Source: an uncultured Lachnospiraceae bacterium (GTDB lineage Bacteria > Bacillota > Clostridia > Lachnospirales > Lachnospiraceae). Taken from it: a stretch of DNA of 64,000 nucleotides. Positions 60,984 through 64,000 of the stretch are shown here, one piece after another. Both the position numbers and the translations under genes were made by a program. The stretch spans positions 1 through 64,000 of the forward strand of contig CACXFM010000124.1 of assembly GCA_902766955.1 (NCBI GenBank). Direction: 5' to 3'. Numbering within the stretch: the stretch's first letter is position 1; each line of letters begins with the position of its first letter. The notes under the pieces were generated by a model. That model was not told where the DNA came from and searched no databases. It saw only the letters and a list, made by a program, of their open reading frames with translations.

Positions 60984-62107
60984 CCGATCTCTCTCCCTGA
61001 CAACTCTTTTTCAGCACATTCAAGTGCCGCACCGATCACCTGATCCATGTCATAATAGCGGTATTCGCCGAGGCGGCCGCCAAATACAACCTTTTTGGTG
61101 CTTTCACTCAAGTCTTTGTACTTGCGGTAAAGACTGCTGTTTTTCTCGTCATTGACGGGGTAATACGGCTCATCCCCGGGCTTCCACTCCGAACTGTATT
61201 CCCGGCTGATGACCGTCTTCGGAAGCGCCCGTCCCTTTTCGTCAAGTCCGAATTCAAACCACTTATGCTCGATGATCCGGGTCCAGGGCGTCTCCCTGTC
61301 CGTGTAATTCACTGCCGCATTCCCCTGGAAATTGGGAATCGGCAGGACTTCGGTCTCAAATCTGACCGATCTGTATTCGAGCGGACCGAAACGGTAATCA
61401 AAAAAGGCATCGATCGGCCCCGTGTAAATCACCCGCCCGGCAAGTGCGTCCAGGGATTCCCTGTCTGCCAGATAGTCCGTATTCAGGCGGACCTCTATGC
61501 CGCGGAGAAGGTTCTCCGCGAGCTTCGTGTAGCCGCCCACCGGAATTCCCTGAAAGAGCGCGTTGAAATAATTATTGTCAAACGTCAGCCTGACGGGAAG
61601 TCTCCTGATAATAAAGGCGGGAAGCTCCCTGCAGTCCCTGCCCCACTGTTTTTCGGTATACCCCTTTACAAGCTTTTCGTACAGGTCCCGCCCGATCAGG
61701 CTGATGGCCTGTTCTTCGAGATTCCGCGGCTCTCCCGTGATCTCCTTCCGCTGCTCCTCGATCTTCCGGGAAGCTTCCTCCGGTGTCACGACTCCCCACA
61801 TTTTATTGAACGTGTACATGTTGAAAGGCAGGGAGTAGAGTTCGCCTTTGTAATTTGCCACGGGTGAGTTGGTAAATCTGTTAAATTCCGCAAAACGGGT
61901 GATATAATTCCACACCTTTCTGTTATTCGTGTGGAAAATATGGGCGCCGTACACATGCACGTTGATGCCTTCCGTCTTTTCCGTGTAAATATTGCCCCCC
62001 ACATGAGGACGCCTGTCGATCACAAGGACCGACCGGCCGGCATCCGTAAGCTGTCTCGCACAGACAGCTCCGAAAAGGCCCGCTCCCACAATCAGATAGT
62101 CGTACAT
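60980..62107 (-). CDS. glf: UDP-galactopyranose mutase
   Basis: 375 residues from the ATG at 62107 (AAAGGAA upstream). FAD-binding start YDYLIVGAGLFGAVCA, then HIFHTNNRKVWNY with the substrate His and the YTGPIDAFFDYRFG part. It turns UDP-galactopyranose into UDP-galactofuranose, so the surface glycan very probably contains galactofuranose. A candidate galactofuranosyltransferase is encoded at 35559. Confidence 0.97.
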   Translation of the reverse strand: MYDYLIVGAGLFGAVCARQLTDAGRSVLVIDRRPHVGGNIYTEKTEGINVHVYGAHIFHTNNRKVWNYITRFAEFNRFTNSPVANYKGELYSLPFNMYTFNKMWGVVTPEEASRKIEEQRKEITGEPRNLEEQAISLIGRDLYEKLVKGYTEKQWGRDCRELPAFIIRRLPVRLTFDNNYFNALFQGIPVGGYTKLAENLLRGIEVRLNTDYLADRESLDALAGRVIYTGPIDAFFDYRFGPLEYRSVRFETEVLPIPNFQGNAAVNYTDRETPWTRIIEHKWFEFGLDEKGRALPKTVISREYSSEWKPGDEPYYPVNDEKNSSLYRKYKDLSESTKKVVFGGRLGEYRYYDMDQVIGAALECAEKELSGREIG

Positions 62108-62148
62108 ACTGTTTCCTTTCTGCCTCATTGACGTCCCTGCGTATCCGG

Positions 62149-63594
62149 TCAGATAACCACCACGCCGAGCACTTCCACGCCGAGATCCCGCATCAGCTGC
62201 AGTTCTTCCTCCAGGGCCGCATAGGATGTGACCGCTTTCTGCTCCAGCAGTATGGCGCCGTCAGCTCCTTCCGTACCTTTACGGCTGTCCGGATTGATCA
62301 GAAATCCGGGACGGAAATCCAGCCTGGCCCGCTCTTCCGCCGCCACCGAATCCCTCACCTTCGGCACGGTTGCCGCCAGGGTATCTTCCGCCAGACTTCC
62401 GGTCACCACCACGCGCTCTCTGCCGTGGATCGCATTTTCGATATTGGCAGCCGTAATCCGGAGGCACATGTCCTCTGTTCTGCCATCCGTATCCGGGCTT
62501 GCTTTTCTCCTGATCAGACGGTCCAGGGCTAGTCCCTTTCCGCCGCTGCCGCTGAAGACTCCCAGGATCCGGAGACCGTACCGCTCCCGCAGATCCCGTC
62601 CCGACTTCACCGTGCTGCCGTGGCAGTAGAAAAGGCCGAGCAGGAATATGCTTAAGATCAGTCCTCCCAGGAAACCGACAGCCGCGTATTTAGGCGTGCT
62701 TCTCTGCACCGCCTGCCCGAGGGCGGCGCTGCCGCTCTCGTACTTTGTCACGAAATTTTCCCTGTTGGTCGCGGCCTTGACGAGCTTGTCAGTATAATCA
62801 TAAATCCGGTCCCAGACAGCCTTCTGGTTGGCCCTGTATGCGCGGTTGACCTTCTGTACGTGAGTTCTGGAGCGCATTTTGATCGTATGCTTCACGTAGC
62901 CCAGTTCCCCGTTGATCTCCGTGAAATGTTCTTCGATGGCGCTGCTGATATCATCCGCAAACTCCTGTTCTCTGCCCAGAACCTCGATCGTCAGATAATA
63001 AGCCGTGGCCGGCTCGCCGGAACCCTCCTCCGTCTGAGCCGTGCCTTCTGCATCTTCGACGGTTTCCGTGCCGGCCTGCGTGCCGCTCATGGTCGACATG
63101 AGACTCACATCATTCGTGCTGGACAGGATCAGCTCCGCTATATACTGCGTCTCGGTCTCATACTTTTCGGCGATTTTCCCCAGAAAATCGGCGTCCACGG
63201 CCTCCGCCGCATACGCCTGCCCGAGCGAAAGAAGATCACTCTCGGCGCTGTCGGCGGTCCTGGAACGGATCTCATACTGCGTCGAGGTCACATACAGGTG
63301 ATACGGATCAAGCTGCATGAACAGGGAATTCTCCAGATATTTCTGCTCTTCGGTCAGAGCCGCCTGATATCTGGCGATTCCTTCATCGATGGATTTCAGT
63401 GCATTCTCATAGTAGTCCGCGGATTCCGCCGCTTCCTCACCGGAGGCCTCGCTCCTGTTCCTGAGTTCCGAATATGCACCCGCCAATACCCCGCAGAGAA
63501 ACGCACAGAGAAGGATCAGCCGCCAGTGCAGCATAATATTCCAGAATACATCCGGCAGATCAATCACAGGTTCCTTATAGACAGAATCGTTCAT
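62149..63594 (-). CDS. Wzz-like chain-length protein with degenerate kinase domain (Wzz-C)
   Basis: 481 residues from the ATG at 63594. TM1 about 28-45 (LILLCAFLCGVLAGAY), TM2 near residue 320 (AAVGFLGGLILSIFLLGLF). A Gly/Thr/Glu-rich stretch (QAGTETVEDAEGTAQTEEG) interrupts the extracellular part. The tail starts GRDLRERYGLRILGVFSG, and continues VVVTGSLAEDTLAAT, where a kinase would have GEGKST, ending LGVEVLGVVVI. First gene of the second minus-strand operon, just upstream of glf. Confidence 0.85.
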   Translation of the reverse strand: MNDSVYKEPVIDLPDVFWNIMLHWRLILLCAFLCGVLAGAYSELRNRSEASGEEAAESADYYENALKSIDEGIARYQAALTEEQKYLENSLFMQLDPYHLYVTSTQYEIRSRTADSAESDLLSLGQAYAAEAVDADFLGKIAEKYETETQYIAELILSSTNDVSLMSTMSGTQAGTETVEDAEGTAQTEEGSGEPATAYYLTIEVLGREQEFADDISSAIEEHFTEINGELGYVKHTIKMRSRTHVQKVNRAYRANQKAVWDRIYDYTDKLVKAATNRENFVTKYESGSAALGQAVQRSTPKYAAVGFLGGLILSIFLLGLFYCHGSTVKSGRDLRERYGLRILGVFSGSGGKGLALDRLIRRKASPDTDGRTEDMCLRITAANIENAIHGRERVVVTGSLAEDTLAATVPKVRDSVAAEERARLDFRPGFLINPDSRKGTEGADGAILLEQKAVTSYAALEEELQLMRDLGVEVLGVVVI

Positions 63595-63622
63595 ACCCAA
63601 GCGTTCTCCCACAATTCTCAAA

Positions 63623-63641
63623 CTGCCTTAAGAGAAGGCAG
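63623..63641 (-). promoter_or_regulatory. Small hairpin in the Wzz-C leader
   Basis: CTGCCTT and AAGGCAG pair around a five-base loop, 29 bases before the ATG. Its role is unknown; no T run strong enough for termination follows. Confidence 0.4.
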
Positions 63642-63665
63642 CTCACAAAAGTACATATTCAGATT

Positions 63666-63694
63666 ATTTTACCATTTTATGATCACGCCCGCAA
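63666..63694 (-). promoter_or_regulatory. Predicted sigma-A promoter of the second minus-strand polysaccharide operon
   Basis: Minus strand: TTGCGG, 17 bases, TAAAAT, about 70 bases before Wzz-C. Confidence 0.6.
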
Positions 63695-63703
63695 TAGCAG
63701 ACA

Positions 63704-63751
63704 GAATGAGGGGGAGCAGGGCCCTCTCCCGGCTCCTCTCCCCCCTCATTC
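63704..63751. terminator. GC-rich inverted repeat, probable terminator
   Basis: GAATGAGGGGG pairs with CCCCCTCATTC around a 25-base GC-rich centre, directly after the stop codon of the edge gene. No clear T run follows, so the termination call is tentative. Confidence 0.5.
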
Positions 63752-63752
63752 C

Positions 63753-64000
63753 TTATCCGACTTCATCATAAGCGATTCCGTCATCACTTTCATAATACGT
63801 ATCATCATAGGCTTCACCGTTTTCGTCTGTGGTGTAGCCGCCGTCTTCCTCATACTCGTAGGAATCATACCCGCCGTCTTCATCCGCCTGCAGTTCCAGG
63901 GAATTCTCGAGATACTCGTAGTACTCTTCCTCCGTGCCCTCGTTATCCGTCTCTCCGCCGGTATACGTCTCGTTGTGAATCTCCGTCACGTGGTTTTCCC
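63753..64000 (-). CDS. C-terminal end of an unidentified protein with an acidic, Tyr-rich tail (right edge cut)
   Basis: The frame is open to the window edge, so only the last 81 or so residues are visible; the GTG at 63989 need not be the start. The visible part is almost only Glu, Asp, Tyr, Gly and Thr (EEEYYEYLENS, DSYEYEEDGGY, DDTYYESDD). Such tails occur at the end of secreted cell-wall proteins, for example LytR-CpsA-Psr proteins in capsule loci, but nothing here proves that. Confidence 0.6.
   Translation of the reverse strand, partial: ENHVTEIHNETYTGGETDNEGTEEEYYEYLENSLELQADEDGGYDSYEYEEDGGYTTDENGEAYDDTYYESDDGIAYDEVG

Noticed and set aside
1..64000. Mobile elements, tRNA or rRNA genes, phage genes
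   Set aside because: No transposase, integrase, paired terminal repeats, tRNA cloverleaf or rRNA segment was recognised on reading both strands; a tRNAscan and Infernal run would be decisive for small RNAs.

Overview
The window looks like chromosomal DNA of a GC-rich member of the Lachnospiraceae (Clostridia). Supporting signs are a PolC-type DNA polymerase III, an infC-rpmI-rplT operon, a CIRCE heat-shock operator, sigma-A-type promoters, proteins I recognise from memory as DUF1836, DUF4364, DUF5716 and DUF5717 families, and secreted enzymes with fibronectin-III-like tails. I see no tRNA, rRNA, CRISPR array, transposase or phage gene. Genes are dense and no gap exceeds 300 bases.

Left part (1-16.7 kb): the 3' end of a purF-like gene, a secreted phosphodiesterase behind pcrA, DUF1836, YerC, an amino-acid ABC importer, DUF4364, rarA, infC-rpmI-rplT with an attenuator-type leader and an AUU start, a SEC-C protein, a membrane-anchored HAD protein, and the adenylate pair purB-purA followed by a lipoprotein.

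Middle (16.7-35.4 kb): one 16-kb collinear block on the minus strand, read as LTA-synthase-like sulfatase, malQ, thyA, folA, ispG, polC, then three genes of unknown role: a 1170-residue solenoid protein, a protein with a degenerate Hsp70/actin-like fold, and a TPR-like protein. All five catalytic residues of the PolC proofreading exonuclease domain are replaced. lon precedes this block and carries a CIRCE element over its start region.

Right part (35.4-64 kb): a surface-polysaccharide superlocus. A plus-strand operon encodes a Gtf3-like transferase, a LicD protein, a Stealth phosphotransferase and a Wzx flippase. A minus-strand operon encodes a GT4 transferase, a Wzz-like protein, a polymerase, an AMP-dependent ligase, an SGNH protein, an MBOAT acyltransferase and a secreted SGNH esterase; the ligase, SGNH and MBOAT genes resemble dltA, dltD and dltB without a carrier protein. 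A second minus-strand operon encodes another Wzz-like protein, UDP-galactopyranose mutase, two transferases, a second polymerase, a pyruvyl transferase, an IspD/TarI-like cytidylyltransferase, an FrhB-like iron-sulfur protein and a nucleotide-sugar epimerase. A third Wzz-like gene stands alone. All three Wzz-like proteins end in what looks like a tyrosine-kinase fold without a usable P-loop. Together the genes could make a galactofuranose-containing, phosphodiester-linked, acylated and pyruvylated glycan. proC and a CbbX-like AAA+ ATPase lie between the operons.
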